64,000 nt of DNA from Reticulascus tulasneorum. Its lineage: Eukaryota; Ascomycota; Sordariomycetes; Glomerellales; Reticulascaceae. The stretch lies in the NCBI GenBank assembly GCA_001557505.1, contig LSAX01000003.1, positions 1,984,001 through 2,048,000 of the forward strand. Direction: 5' to 3'. The notes beneath the pieces were generated by a model. It saw only the letters and a list, made by a program, of their open reading frames with translations, did no database searches and was not told where the DNA came from. A program made the translations under genes and the position numbers. This document shows, piece by piece, positions 12,117 to 22,459 of this stretch (positions are counted from its first letter, which is position 1; each line of letters begins with the position of its first letter).

Positions 12117-13285
12117 CTACCTAGTAATAAGAGCTGCGAAAACTGCACTTCACGCGGAGACCGAGAGGTTTATTCAGCATCATTGCTAGATACGTAGCAA
12201 AAGCCTTTCGCCCAATACTAGTAAAATGTCCTCGTCATGCCCATGTCCATGTAGGTCGAATGTGGTTGTATGCGGAACTGACGGCATTTCTCGGCATATA
12301 TTGTGGCGTATCAGTTTCAAGGCTGATAGAAAATGGACTAGTGTTGAAAAAAGCTAAAGCTTGGCACAGCACAAAACTTTTAACCTCCGAGATGACATCA
12401 TCGCCGTTCGCCTCGGTCCTCGGAGGGCGGCGAGGCTCTTCCCACGCTGTGCTTTGGTGGATTTATCATGCTTTTCCACATGGTGAAATGATGCAGGGTT
12501 TATTCTCTAAGACAGACAGGCAGGCAGGCAGGCAGGCGTTACTCATGAAAAAGTTTTGCAAAGCAGCAGCCGTCAGAGTTCGGACGCTCGGCCAGTAATG
12601 AGCTGCCGTGGCGTCTGCCGAGTAGGGGCTTTGTCGCTACGTAGTATGCAAGAGAAAGGCTATCGGCGAGATCGCCGAACTCGCATATTCCCGGCTGCCA
12701 GAAACTGGTCCCCCGTACCAAATATCGAGGCTAAAGAACAAAATCGAGCACAGTACAGATTAGGTCACTATGGACTGGGGGGGCGGAAAGCGGTGGGGAT
12801 GGGAGGAAACGCACTATTGACAAAAGTTCTCTGCTCCGGTGCCGTTGAGAAGAATCTGGAAAACTGGTAAACGGGAACCCGTCGAGTCTGGGGGGTTCCA
12901 TTGCGTTCAAAAAGTTGGCCCCGTCGCTTTCCAAGAGCAGGTTGGATTTATCTTATATGCTTCCGTCCACAGTTAGAGCGGAAACATACCTATTCAGCTA
13001 GTTTACGGACGCGACGCAGCAGGTTGCCGAATCCCGACCTTGTCACCGTCATCCCAGCGACCCCGCTGTAAACTTTATCGATCTCGCCGAGCTCCCCCCA
13101 GAAGCTCCCCTTATAAGATAACCGATTGGCCTCGCGCGCAGGGCGGGCCGTAGTCAGCGACGGATCCATACCAGGTACGTAGTAAGGCCAATTGCTTTTG
13201 CCATCTTCGAGCTGAATCCAGTTCCTGACTTTTTTTTTTTTTTTTTTCTAGCTGGTGCAACAACCTGTCGGACTATTCAATTGAG
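12117..13285. promoter_or_regulatory. Intergenic region and promoter of the DHA1 MFS gene
   Basis: No coding gene is seen. A tetranucleotide repeat (GGCA)n lies near 12513-12537. TACGTAGTA motifs occur near 12191, 12638 and 13176. A probable 5'UTR intron spans 13175-13251: donor CAG|GTACGT, branch site CTGAC at 13225-13229, an 18-base T-run at 13230-13247 and acceptor CTAG. Its end lies 34 bases before the ATG of the downstream transporter. Confidence 0.6.
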
Positions 13286-15364
13286 ATGAGCTCCAATATC
13301 GTCGATAACGAGCTCGCCGCTGCGGAGCGCGATGCTTCGCCGGGCCGCTATCAGGGCAGGGCCAGCCATGAGATCGAGCGGGTGGTTTCGTCCTCCTCCT
13401 CCTCGAGCTCTGCCTCGTCTGTTCGAAATGATGTCTACCAGAGGACGGGCCTGAGTCGTGTGTCCACGCAGAACGATCTCGAAAGGCATCCCACCGCATT
13501 GAGTCGAATTGCAACCCAGAGGAGCCAACACACTAATACCGTCGGCCGGAGTCTTAAAAGCAGAGAGTCCAAGAAGCCGCTACCAAACTTTGGAGCGGGG
13601 AAGCCATATCCACCCCCATTGCCAGAGCAGGAGGAATATGTAGTGGAATTCGATGGGCCCCATGATCCGTTACATGCCCAGAACTGGCCGCTGAGGAAGA
13701 AGTGAGTAGCCACCCTGGACTGGCGAACGCCTCCCCGGCCGAAGCATGCCTTACTGACGATATTTTTCTCTAGGGTCCTCACAGCCGCAATGCTTGGATA
13801 CACCACCATGACTGCGGCGTTTGCCTCAAGTATCTTCTCCGCAGCAACACGAGTAGTTGGCGCCGAGTTCAATGTATCTGCCGAAGTAGGCCTGCTAGGA
13901 GTTTCCTTCTACGTGCTGGGGTTCGCCTTCGGCCCAACTCTATGGGCACCGCTGTCCGAGTTGAAGGGCAGACGGCTTCCCTTGGTCATTTCCATGTTCG
14001 GCTTCTCCATCTTCTCAATCAGCACGGCCGTCGCCAAGGATTTGCAGACCATTTTGATCTGCCGCTTCTTCGGGGGCTTCTTCGGCGCGTGCCCGCTCGC
14101 CGTCGTAGCGGCTGTTTTCTCGGACATGTTCGACAACCGGACGAGAGGTATTGCTGTGACAATATTTTCCATGGCTGTCTTCACTGGACCGCTACTGGCG
14201 CCATTCATTGGTGGCTTCATCGTGGAGTCGCACTTGGGCTGGAGGTGGACGCAGTACATTGTGTCCTTCATGGGCTTCCTAGCCTTTGGCCTCGACCTTC
14301 TCTTCCTGGAGGAGACGTACCCGCCCGTGATTCTCATAGCCAAGGCTTCTGAGCTGCGTCGAAGGACTCGCAACTGGGGTATCCACGCCAAGCAGGAGGA
14401 AATCGAGGTCGACTTCAAGGAGCTTATGAGCAAGAACTTTTCGCGTCCCATGCGCCTCCTGTTTCTCGAGCCCATCGTTACCCTCCTTTCGATTTACATG
14501 GCCTTCATCTACGGGCTGTTATACCTGTTCCTAACGGCATACCCCTTTGTTTTCCAAGGTATCCATGGCTTCAACTCCGGCCAGTCAGGTCTTACTTTCT
14601 TTGGTATGATCACTGGTCAGCTCATTGCCGGCGTCGTTGTCCTGCTCCAGCAGCCATGGTATCAGCGAAAGCTCGCTGCCAACAATGGTGTCCCAATTCC
14701 TGAGTGGCGTCTCCCGAGCGTGATGGTTGGTGGTGTCTTCTTTGCGCTAGGAATCTTTTGGTTCGGATGGTGAGTTCTCCTCTGTGCAGCAAAAGCAGTA
14801 GACAGCGGAAACTAACCTGCGCAAACAGGTCTGGGTACAAAGCCGAGGTGCACTGGATTGTCCCGGCTCTTAGCGGATTGTTCACGGGCTTTGGTCTGAT
14901 GTCCATATTCCTCCAGTCTCTCAACTACCTTGTAGACTCATACCTCATGTTGTAAGTAACGCCCGATACTCCCTATCACAACTTAGTATGTCTAACCAAA
15001 CGAACTCTATAGTGCTGCGTCCGCGATTGCCGGGAATACATTCCTCCGATCCCTCTGTGGTGCTGGCTTCCCACTGTTCGCTACCTACATGTTCAACGGT
15101 ATGGGCATCCAGTGGGCCGCGACGCTCCTCGGCTGCGTTGCATTTGCCCTGGTGCCCATTCCAGTCATTTTCTGGTTCTACGGCGCCAAGATCAGAGCAA
15201 GGAGCGCTTATGCGCCTACTTTTGCGGATCCAGGAATGACACCGTCGGACCCTGACGAGTCGGCCAGTGAGGCGACTCCTGATCCAGAGAAGGAGGCGGC
15301 GAATGCTGCTGCTCTGGCGGCTATTCCGAGAAAGAGTGGCGATAAGGCCACTGAAGCTGTTTAA
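13286..15364 (+). CDS. DHA1-family MFS multidrug/polyamine-type exporter
   Basis: Four exons: 13286-13701, 13774-14769, 14829-14951 and 15013-15364, giving 628 aa. All junctions keep frame. The N-terminal ~130 residues are hydrophilic and Ser-rich with a hydrophobic-free tail, then the major facilitator core begins near [11 protein letters not shown]. The region around [16 protein letters not shown] and the following [15 protein letters not shown] match drug:H+ antiporters of the DHA1 subgroup related to yeast Tpo1 and related exporters. The second half contains the usual long loop and helices 7-12. The C-terminus is Glu/Ala-rich. Plasma-membrane efflux of drugs, polyamines or secondary metabolites is the family role; the actual substrate is unknown. 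It lies downstream of another MFS transporter in the same orientation but has its own promoter with a likely 5'UTR intron. Confidence 0.9.
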
Positions 15365-16148
15365 TGAGGAGGACTTGCGAAGCTTAAAGATCTATGTTCT
15401 GGGAAATCATGGAAGGATGGGCTGTTTGACTGGCGTTTGGTTGGCTCTTTTAAAAGGGTTGGGTTTGGTTTCGCTGGCACGTCGATTTACCTGACATGAT
15501 CGCTGTCAATAGAGTTAATTAATACCGAAAATAGATGTGACAATATTGCCCCCCAAAAAAAACGACTTGTTTAATGCAGATATTGATCCTCTAGGGAGTC
15601 GTGAAGCCTCCATGATTGGTAGACAATTCTCGTTGACGTTGAGCACGTATTGGTTTGAGAGTAAGCAAGGCCATCCTGCTGCATGACTGCATTAGCACGG
15701 GCCGTTGCCAGGACAAGCTTTCTCTCATATTACATAATATTCCCAACCTCGACTACTACCCAGCTAGGTAGGTGAGTAGGCATCACCAATATATGGGATG
15801 AGTAGCATTCAAATGCCGCCCCGCAGCTGAGAAGCCGCAGTCAAAGGATTGTCCCGACCTTTGTCAAATAGCGCGACCCCCTGAGCCGGCTGGACAAGCC
15901 AAGTTTAGAAGGTTGACCCGAACGGGAGCTGAGATTGTTAACCAACCCATTACATGCGAAGATGAAGCTGGGGTTTTCATCATGATGGCCCCTAATCTCA
16001 CAAGTGTGGCGGAGCAACGGCGGCCGGGAGGATTTATAATGTGGAGTCCGTCTCAAGGCTTCCATATAACAGCTCGAATACCGCATAAATCACGATTGAA
16101 GAATAGATCTCGACTCAACTGTGAATAACGCAAAGCGAAACCAGCACA
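15365..16148. other. Intergenic, 0.8 kb
   Basis: Holds the 3' end of the upstream MFS gene and the promoter of the GFA-domain gene. No gene or clear motif is seen beyond short A-runs near 15553. Confidence 0.5.
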
Positions 16149-16771
16149 ATGTCCGAAACGAAAGAGGAAACGCAGCCCACCACATACGAAGCGAGCTGCC
16201 ATTGCGGCCAGATCACGTTCTCCGTCACCCTCTCCGGTCCCGTGGGAGAGGGGAAGAACAAGCCCTTGAACTGCAACTGCTCCATCTGTCGCCGCGCAGG
16301 CTACCTGCTCGTCTGTAAGTCCACGGAACACGACCCCCAATATCTTGCAGGTTGTTGAGGAGAAGCGAAAAGGTTAACGAATACTGTAGATCCAAAGAAG
16401 GAGGATGTGAAGTGGCATGGTGACTCTCGCAGCAAGTGCGGCGTCTACCAGTTCAACACCAAGACGAAGGACCAGCTGTTCTGCCCGCGCTGTGGGTCGA
16501 GCCTTGGTATTTACTTCCAAAACGAGCCGTGGTACGGGATAAGTGTGAGTAGATACCCCCTCAAACATGGCGAGACGGGGCACTTGGTATAAAAGCCACG
16601 AGTAACTGGTGGAGTGCTGATGCTGCTCAGGCCCGGAGCTTCAACGGCATTGATCTGGACGCCCTCGAGTATAGGAAGTTGGATGGCGTCAACAGAGTCT
16701 TGCCGGCCGCGGACCTGTCTGGAACAGAGGCCGCAGTGGCGCCTGAGACTCACTCTCACGCCGCAAAGTAG
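16149..16771 (+). CDS. GFA/CENP-V zinc-binding domain protein
   Basis: Three exons: 16149-16314, 16390-16544 and 16631-16771, giving 153 aa. The order of cysteine motifs is that of the GFA (glutathione-dependent formaldehyde-activating enzyme, CENP-V) fold: CHCG at residues 17-20, CNCSIC around residue 45, and CPRCGS about 40 residues later, binding structural and catalytic zinc. The length is typical of the family. Fungal genomes carry many GFA paralogues whose substrates are not known, so formaldehyde-glutathione chemistry should not be assumed. It is convergent with the dehydrogenase gene to its right (289 bases between stops). Intron 1 has a GTTAACG branch-like sequence. Confidence 0.88.
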
Positions 16772-17060
16772 CATGAGGCAGCATCGGGTTTAAAGGGCAG
16801 CACTTTGAGGCTCGTCTGCAGTCGAACTTGTTGGTTGAATGAGACGAGTTTCTCAGTCTAAAGATTTGTTCGGTTGTTACGCTTGGCCAAGCTATCTCTC
16901 TTTGGGTGCAATACCATCATAAGTGAAGAATTGCCCGAGGCAGGTATTTTTGAGACAATTTAGTACAAATCTATCTCTCTATGCTATGTTCATCTCCAGT
17001 ATTTTCAACACATATGCTCGGTATTGGAGAATGGCGCCAGCGCCCACACTTCTGCTGTCT

Positions 17061-18189
17061 TCATATCAAGCTCCCGTTCTTCTCGCTCATTCCCCTCTCT
17101 TGTCGGCCGATAAACGTCCTCATCGACGTATCAACACCAGCCAAACTCCTCACAATGACCTGCACGCCCACCGGCAGGACATTGTACCAGTCAATCCACC
17201 TCGCATAGAGCGGCATGCCCACATGAGCGCTGCGCCCCGAATCAATAGCCGCCACAATCTCCTTTGTGACGTCGACCGGCTCAACCACTGGTGCCAAGAG
17301 CGCATTCGGAGTCTGGACGCCGTAGAATAGCGGCGTGCTGAGCTGGCCGGGCTCGACGAGGATGGTGCGGATGTCTGGATGCGAAACCTTCAGTTCCGCA
17401 GTAAGCGACTTGTGCAGGGCGGTCAGGCCAGCCTTTGCGGCGGCATAGTCGCTGAGAGAGGCGGCTCCGAGGTGGCCGATGACAGAAGAGATGGTGACGA
17501 TGGTGCCCCCTTGGCCGCCACGGATGATCTGGGGAAGGAAGGTTTTCAGGGTATAGAATGGACCTAGGAGATTTGTGCTGATGCTGTTCTCGATGTCGGC
17601 GATGTCCATGTCCAGCAGCGTCTTGCCATTGACGATGGCAGCGTTGTTGATCAGGACCGTCGGTGTGCCAAGCTGTGGGCAAGTTAGCGAGGGTTCATGA
17701 AAGTAGGAGGATGGGAAGCCGTACATCTCGCTCGACCTCCGCCGCTACACGCGCAACCTGATCCTTGTCCCTAACATCGCACTTGTAATACGTCACACCT
17801 CTGGCCTCCTCGTTCTCCATCTCATTGATGTCGAGCACAGCAACCGTAGCGCCACGCATGCCGTAGACCTCCGCGATCAGCGAGCCAAGACCGCTCGCTC
17901 CGCCAGTGATGACGATGACTTCCTCGCTCAGGTCCACCTCCCTCGGCAGGCCAAAGGCTATCCTTTGGTTTATAGTACCGGCGATCCAAGACACGGAGAT
18001 GAAAGCTGCCCAGGCAATCGAGACTAGCATGGGAGGAGCATCCCACATCATGTTCTGGGCGCGAAAGCAGAGTGGGATGATCCATGCGATGAATGGGTGG
18101 AAGAACGTCGTCTTCAGCACCTTGACGAAGAGGTCGATCGAGAAAGGCGCAAACCAGGAGTCGCGCTGTGGTGGTCGCGGATATTCCAT
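17061..18189 (-). CDS. Short-chain dehydrogenase/reductase with N-terminal membrane segment
   Basis: Two exons: 18189-17725 and 17672-17061, giving 358 aa. The intron is phase 0. A hydrophobic stretch at about residues 52-72 precedes the Rossmann domain, as in membrane-anchored retinol-dehydrogenase-like SDRs. The cofactor motif TGGASGLG lies at residues 95-102. NNAA follows about 80 residues later, then the catalytic serine in ISSV and the YAAAK pair (Tyr and Lys of YxxxK). All catalytic residues are present, so it should be an active NAD(P)(H)-dependent oxidoreductase, probably on the ER or lipid droplets. The substrate (lipid, retinoid-like or secondary-metabolite alcohol) is not readable from sequence. 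The start is the only ATG before the anchor. Confidence 0.9.
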
Positions 18190-18859
18190 GATGATGATGA
18201 TTGGTATGTATGTGAGGGTCGGTAGAAAGACGATAGCTCAAGAATGGGATATTATCGGGGTATGGAGGACTTGCTGCAGCAGTGTAAGGTAGGCAAACAA
18301 AGAGATGTAGAGACAGGCGTCAAGACAGAAGCGTGCTTAGGGAAGGAATTCTCGACCAGCGTGGTGGGAAGGGAAAGATGAGACGAAGATCTTGCCTGGG
18401 CTAGGGTTCAGGAGCACGTTGAGCTTTTGGCTTCAAAATCCAACTCGGAGTCGCAACAGCATGTTTTGAAACACATGGCCCGAGCACTGTCACTCTGGGG
18501 GTGCTCCAGGACCCCTGTAAGTGCAGCTGTAACCGCCCATGCAAAACCAAGTCAGGGGAGCTGGACCCACTACAGGATGTATCATTGGCACCACTCCAAG
18601 CTTATTACACCAAGCTAATTCTCCGATCTGGCTGCTACTTAATTAATTACTTGGCTTCCGAAGGCCAGACACGAACATGCGAACATTGTCAAGGTGATGA
18701 TGCTACGGCAAGAGCCGAGTACGGAAGCATGGTATATTGACTCTAGACTTATTTGTAAAATGAATACCGGTATAGGTATCCTGTAGACCAACCGCCGAAC
18801 GCCACGCCAGTGCAATGCAATATGAGCCGACTCTTCAGATGGTGACCACCAGCTACCCA
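18190..18859. other. Intergenic, 0.7 kb
   Basis: Lies between the promoter side of the SDR gene and the 3' end of SOF1. No coding capacity was recognised. Confidence 0.5.
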
Positions 18860-20423
18860 TCACTTTTCCCGAGCTAGAATCATCTTCTCACGCTCGCTCT
18901 TCCTCTTTAGAAGTTTCTTCGAGGAATGCTTCCGTTCATTTTCTTCTCGCCTCTGTATCGATTTCAGCTCCACTTTCTTGATTTCCGTAGCCTTCTTGAC
19001 CACTGCAGGGATTCGCCTATGTCTCTTAATCCTTCGGATCTCTGGCATGTGTCCGAACCTCTCTGACAAAGCATCATTATACTCAAGCGCCTGTCGTTGT
19101 CGAGCCGATACGATTCCTTCTCTCTGCGTAGGGTTGGCTCTCCACAGCCTAACATTTCCGTCATCGGAGCCGGAGAGTATATACTTCGAATCGGGCGTGA
19201 ACATTGTGGAGAAAACCCTCTGCATTCGTTTGGTATGGTAAATGTCCTCGGAGTGTCCTTTATCTCGTTTCCAGAGGCGAATTGTTCTATCGTAGGACCC
19301 GGAAACTATCGACTCTCCGGTTGGTGAGAACTCCACACTCATAACGGCAGCAACACTAAATTCGTTAGTTAGTAAATGCTTTCTCACACACTCTCCGAGC
19401 ATGAGAAACTTACTGGTCTTTCAACACGTTGAGTGCTCTGTCCATTTTGCGCATATCAAAAACCTATGCCACTGTCAGCAAGTGTCATTCGGGCATCTCA
19501 CATATCGAACTTACATAGATATTATGATCTTCGTTGCCTACGCAAAAGTTGAATGCCTCTTGCGGGTTCCATGATATACAGTTGCTGGCGAAGTTCAGAG
19601 TAGTCTTGGTCAACGGCATCGAAGTCCTGAGGTCGAACAGCACGATCGACCGGTCGGTGGCACAGCTCGCAAGAATGCTCGGCTCGATCTGGTTAAACGA
19701 AACTGCTGTGATGGTGTCTGCGGATGTCGGCCACTTTAGAACTTCTGGTGCTGCAGTGTGTCGGTCGAGGTCGTAAATCGATATAACACCGGAGCTTGCC
19801 GCGAAGGCGGGTTTCGACCTATGATGTGATATGCCCTGCTTGTGGTCAGCCAAGGTCCAATGGGTAATCTAGTATTTCAAAATGGGTGCCGTACTGTAAA
19901 GGCATTAGTTCCAAGCCATGTCGAGATCGGCGCTGAGTCGGCCTGTGTATTGTAAGGATCGAATAGCTTGATCGTTTTGTCGCTAGCTGCGCTCAGAAGC
20001 TTTTGATCTTTCGTCCAGCAGAGAGATTTGACAACGTTGGCGTGCGCGGTGGTATGCCAGATCTCATCTCGGCTCGTCAAGTCCCAGACTGAATCATCAA
20101 TCAGCAAAATCCAAGTACGAAGGCTCTGGATAATGTGGCGACCTACCTTTTACAATGCCGTCCCCACTGGCGCTCGCGAATCTTTGAAGAGAGTTTGGGT
20201 CTTTCGACATGGAGTAAACGCCATCGACATGACCTGAACCAAGCTGGGCCACAAACGGAGCACTGAACATGCGTTCAAGCTTGACACTGTTCAAGGCCCT
20301 TGTATATTCTCTTGCCCGCTCGAACGGGTGAGCCGCCGGATCCAAGTTGCGTGGCTGTTTCTGGGCATTGGAGCCCGGTGGTTGATAAGCCGAAATAGAT
20401 CGGCTTAATGCTTTGATTTTCAT
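18860..20423 (-). CDS. Sof1, WD40 protein of the small-subunit processome
   Basis: Five exons: 20423-20147, 20088-19895, 19835-19515, 19463-19414 and 19355-18860, giving 445 aa, the normal size for Sof1 (DCAF13). The N-terminus MKIKALSRS and the early motif NLDPAAHPFERAREYTRA are diagnostic. WD40 repeats follow, with recognisable blades such as GDGIVKVWDL and SYDRTIRLW. The conserved C-terminal Sof1 region (about residues 350-445) is basic and ends in the REKMILAREK tail. Sof1 binds U3 snoRNP and is needed for 18S rRNA processing in the nucleolus. The start was chosen at the MKIKAL ATG; upstream in-frame sequence lacks another ATG. The gene is divergent from RPN6, sharing a 392-bp promoter region. 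Confidence 0.96.
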
Positions 20424-20815
20424 CTTGTTCGGTGGTTGCACATGTCCAGTGCTAGGGAATGAAGAGATCAAATTCTGCTGTTTCCTGCCACCAGCGATGA
20501 AGAGAATCCGATCATTAGCTTTTGCTCAAAAAATTTACGGGGACCGGCCAATGTGGGGGAGGTGGGATGGCCACGGAGATTTTAAGCCAATCAGGCATGT
20601 AGAAGGATTAACCTTCGGACCGACGCGCCCCTGCTGGCTGACTACGTTGCTTTCGCGGTCATGGCAACCTGAAGGCTGGAGCTTGTCGCCGAAAAGAAGC
20701 TGATCTACAAACGACGAACTGCCTTGCGAATTTGCGAAAGTCTGAGCTTAATCGATCGAATTCACGAATAAACACAAGGCTAATCTCGACTGAAACCCCT
20801 ACGAAACTCTCAAGA
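20424..20815. promoter_or_regulatory. Bidirectional promoter SOF1 / RPN6
   Basis: These 392 bases separate the start codons of two divergent essential genes, one for ribosome assembly and one for the proteasome. I see no exact proteasome-associated control element. Shared regulation is possible but inferred from arrangement only. Confidence 0.6.
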
Positions 20816-22200
20816 ATGGCTCAGGGCGATTCGCCGCGGGTGCAGGAGGCACAAAAGCTTGCGAGCTCGAATCCCCGGAAGGCGGAGGAGATTTACAAAG
20901 AGATCATCTCGAAACCACCATCAGCGACCTCTGATGCAGCGGTGCGGGAGTACGAGACGGCGCTGATCAGCTTGGGAGGACTATACCGGGACGAGAAGTC
21001 AGCCTTGCCCTCCGTGTGATGCTTTGCAAATGCTGACCCTGGACCAGGAAGTCGCAAGAGCTTGTTGATCTCGTGACAACGAGCCGGACAGTCCTCAGTT
21101 CTTTTGCGAAGGCAAAGACCGCTAAGCTAGGTCCGGATGCTCGCTTTAGCCATAGAAAAGATCATAGAGCTCTTCGCTAACTAATTCCTCCAGTCCGTCA
21201 GCTACTCGACCTGTTCGAGGACATCCCCAACACCACCGACATCCAAATCGCCGTCACGAAGTCCTGCATAGAATGGGCGACCTCCGAACGCCGCTCATTT
21301 CTCCGCCAGAACCTAGAAACCCGCCTCGTGACCCTCTTCATGGCCAAGCAATCCTACTACGAAGCCCTGACTCTCATTAACGGACTGCTTCGCGAGCTGA
21401 AGCGCCTCGATGACAAGCTTGTCCTCGTTGAGGTCCAGCTCCTCGAATCTCGCGTCTACCACGCCCTAGGAAACATCCCCAAGGGTCGCGCCGCCTTGAC
21501 TTCTGCTCGCACGAGCGCCGCATCCGTATACACCCCGCCTTTGCTGCAAGCGAACCTCGATATGCAGAGCGGCATGCTTCACGCGGAGGATAAGGATTTC
21601 AACACGGCGTTTTCGTACTTCATCGAGGCGTTGGATGGATATCATACTCAGGATGAACCGGCTCGAGCAACGGCTGCCTTGCAGTACATGTTGCTCTGCA
21701 AGATTATGCTGAACCTTGTCGACGATGTCAACAATCTTATGACGTCGAAGCAGGCGCAGAAGTATGCCGGACAGAACCTCGAGGCTATGAAGGCCATCGC
21801 GCGCGCGCACTCCAATCGGTCGTTGGAGGAGTACGAACGAGCACTTTCCTCTTACCGATACGAACTGGGAAGCGATGCCTTCATTCGAAACCATCTGCGT
21901 CGACTCTACGACGCTATGCTGGAACAGAATCTCGTCAAGGTTATCGAGCCCTTCTCGCGGGTCGAAATCGACCACATCGCCAAGATGGTTGGTCTCGACA
22001 CCCAGCAGGTGGAGCGTAAGCTTTCGCAGATGATTCTCGACAAGGTCATCATCGGCGTCTTGGACCAAGGCGCTGGCTGCCTCAACATTTTTGATGAATC
22101 GCAACGGGACGAATCTTACGATGCGGCACTGGCAACGATTGACAAGCTGAGCAATGTGGTGGATGTCCTCTACACGAACCAAGCTTCCATGCTTGAGTAA
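20816..22200 (+). CDS. 26S proteasome regulatory subunit Rpn6 (PSMD11)
   Basis: Three exons: 20816-20997, 21048-21130 and 21194-22200, giving 423 aa, the usual length. The N-terminus (EAQKLASSNPRKAEEIYKEI) begins a TPR-like helical solenoid. The C-terminal third contains the PCI domain, including the winged-helix stretch RVEIDHIAKMVGLDTQQVERK and the acidic tail near TIDKLSNVVDVLY. Rpn6 is a lid subunit that clamps the lid to the 20S core. ATG 20816 is the start because it opens the conserved MAQGDSP-like beginning; the frame upstream has only weak starts. It ends 260 bases from the convergent AT-hook gene. Confidence 0.96.
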
Positions 22201-22459
22201 GGGTTGTCATGGATGTGATCAGGAGTTTTGTACTGTAATACTACAATAGACAATACCGGCGTTGAAGAAAGAAACTCATTCTGATGTGGTATCATACCAG
22301 TCAGTCCCAATGGAACGCCTTGACCCAGTATCCGGCCTCTAACACCTTCTGTATGTACAAAAAATCCGTAAAGTTATGTACACAAAAGCAAAACAATCTT
22401 AAACCCAACCAATGTCCAAGTACCATCCAACACCTGTGATGCAAAACAACAAAAAGCAC

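Noticed and set aside
18839..18860. Short match to the GGTGACCACCAG part of 5S rRNA
   Set aside because: The flanking 5S sequence is absent, so it is a chance match.
21466..22182. 238-codon frame antisense to RPN6
   Set aside because: It mirrors codon structure of the well-supported RPN6 exon; no independent support.
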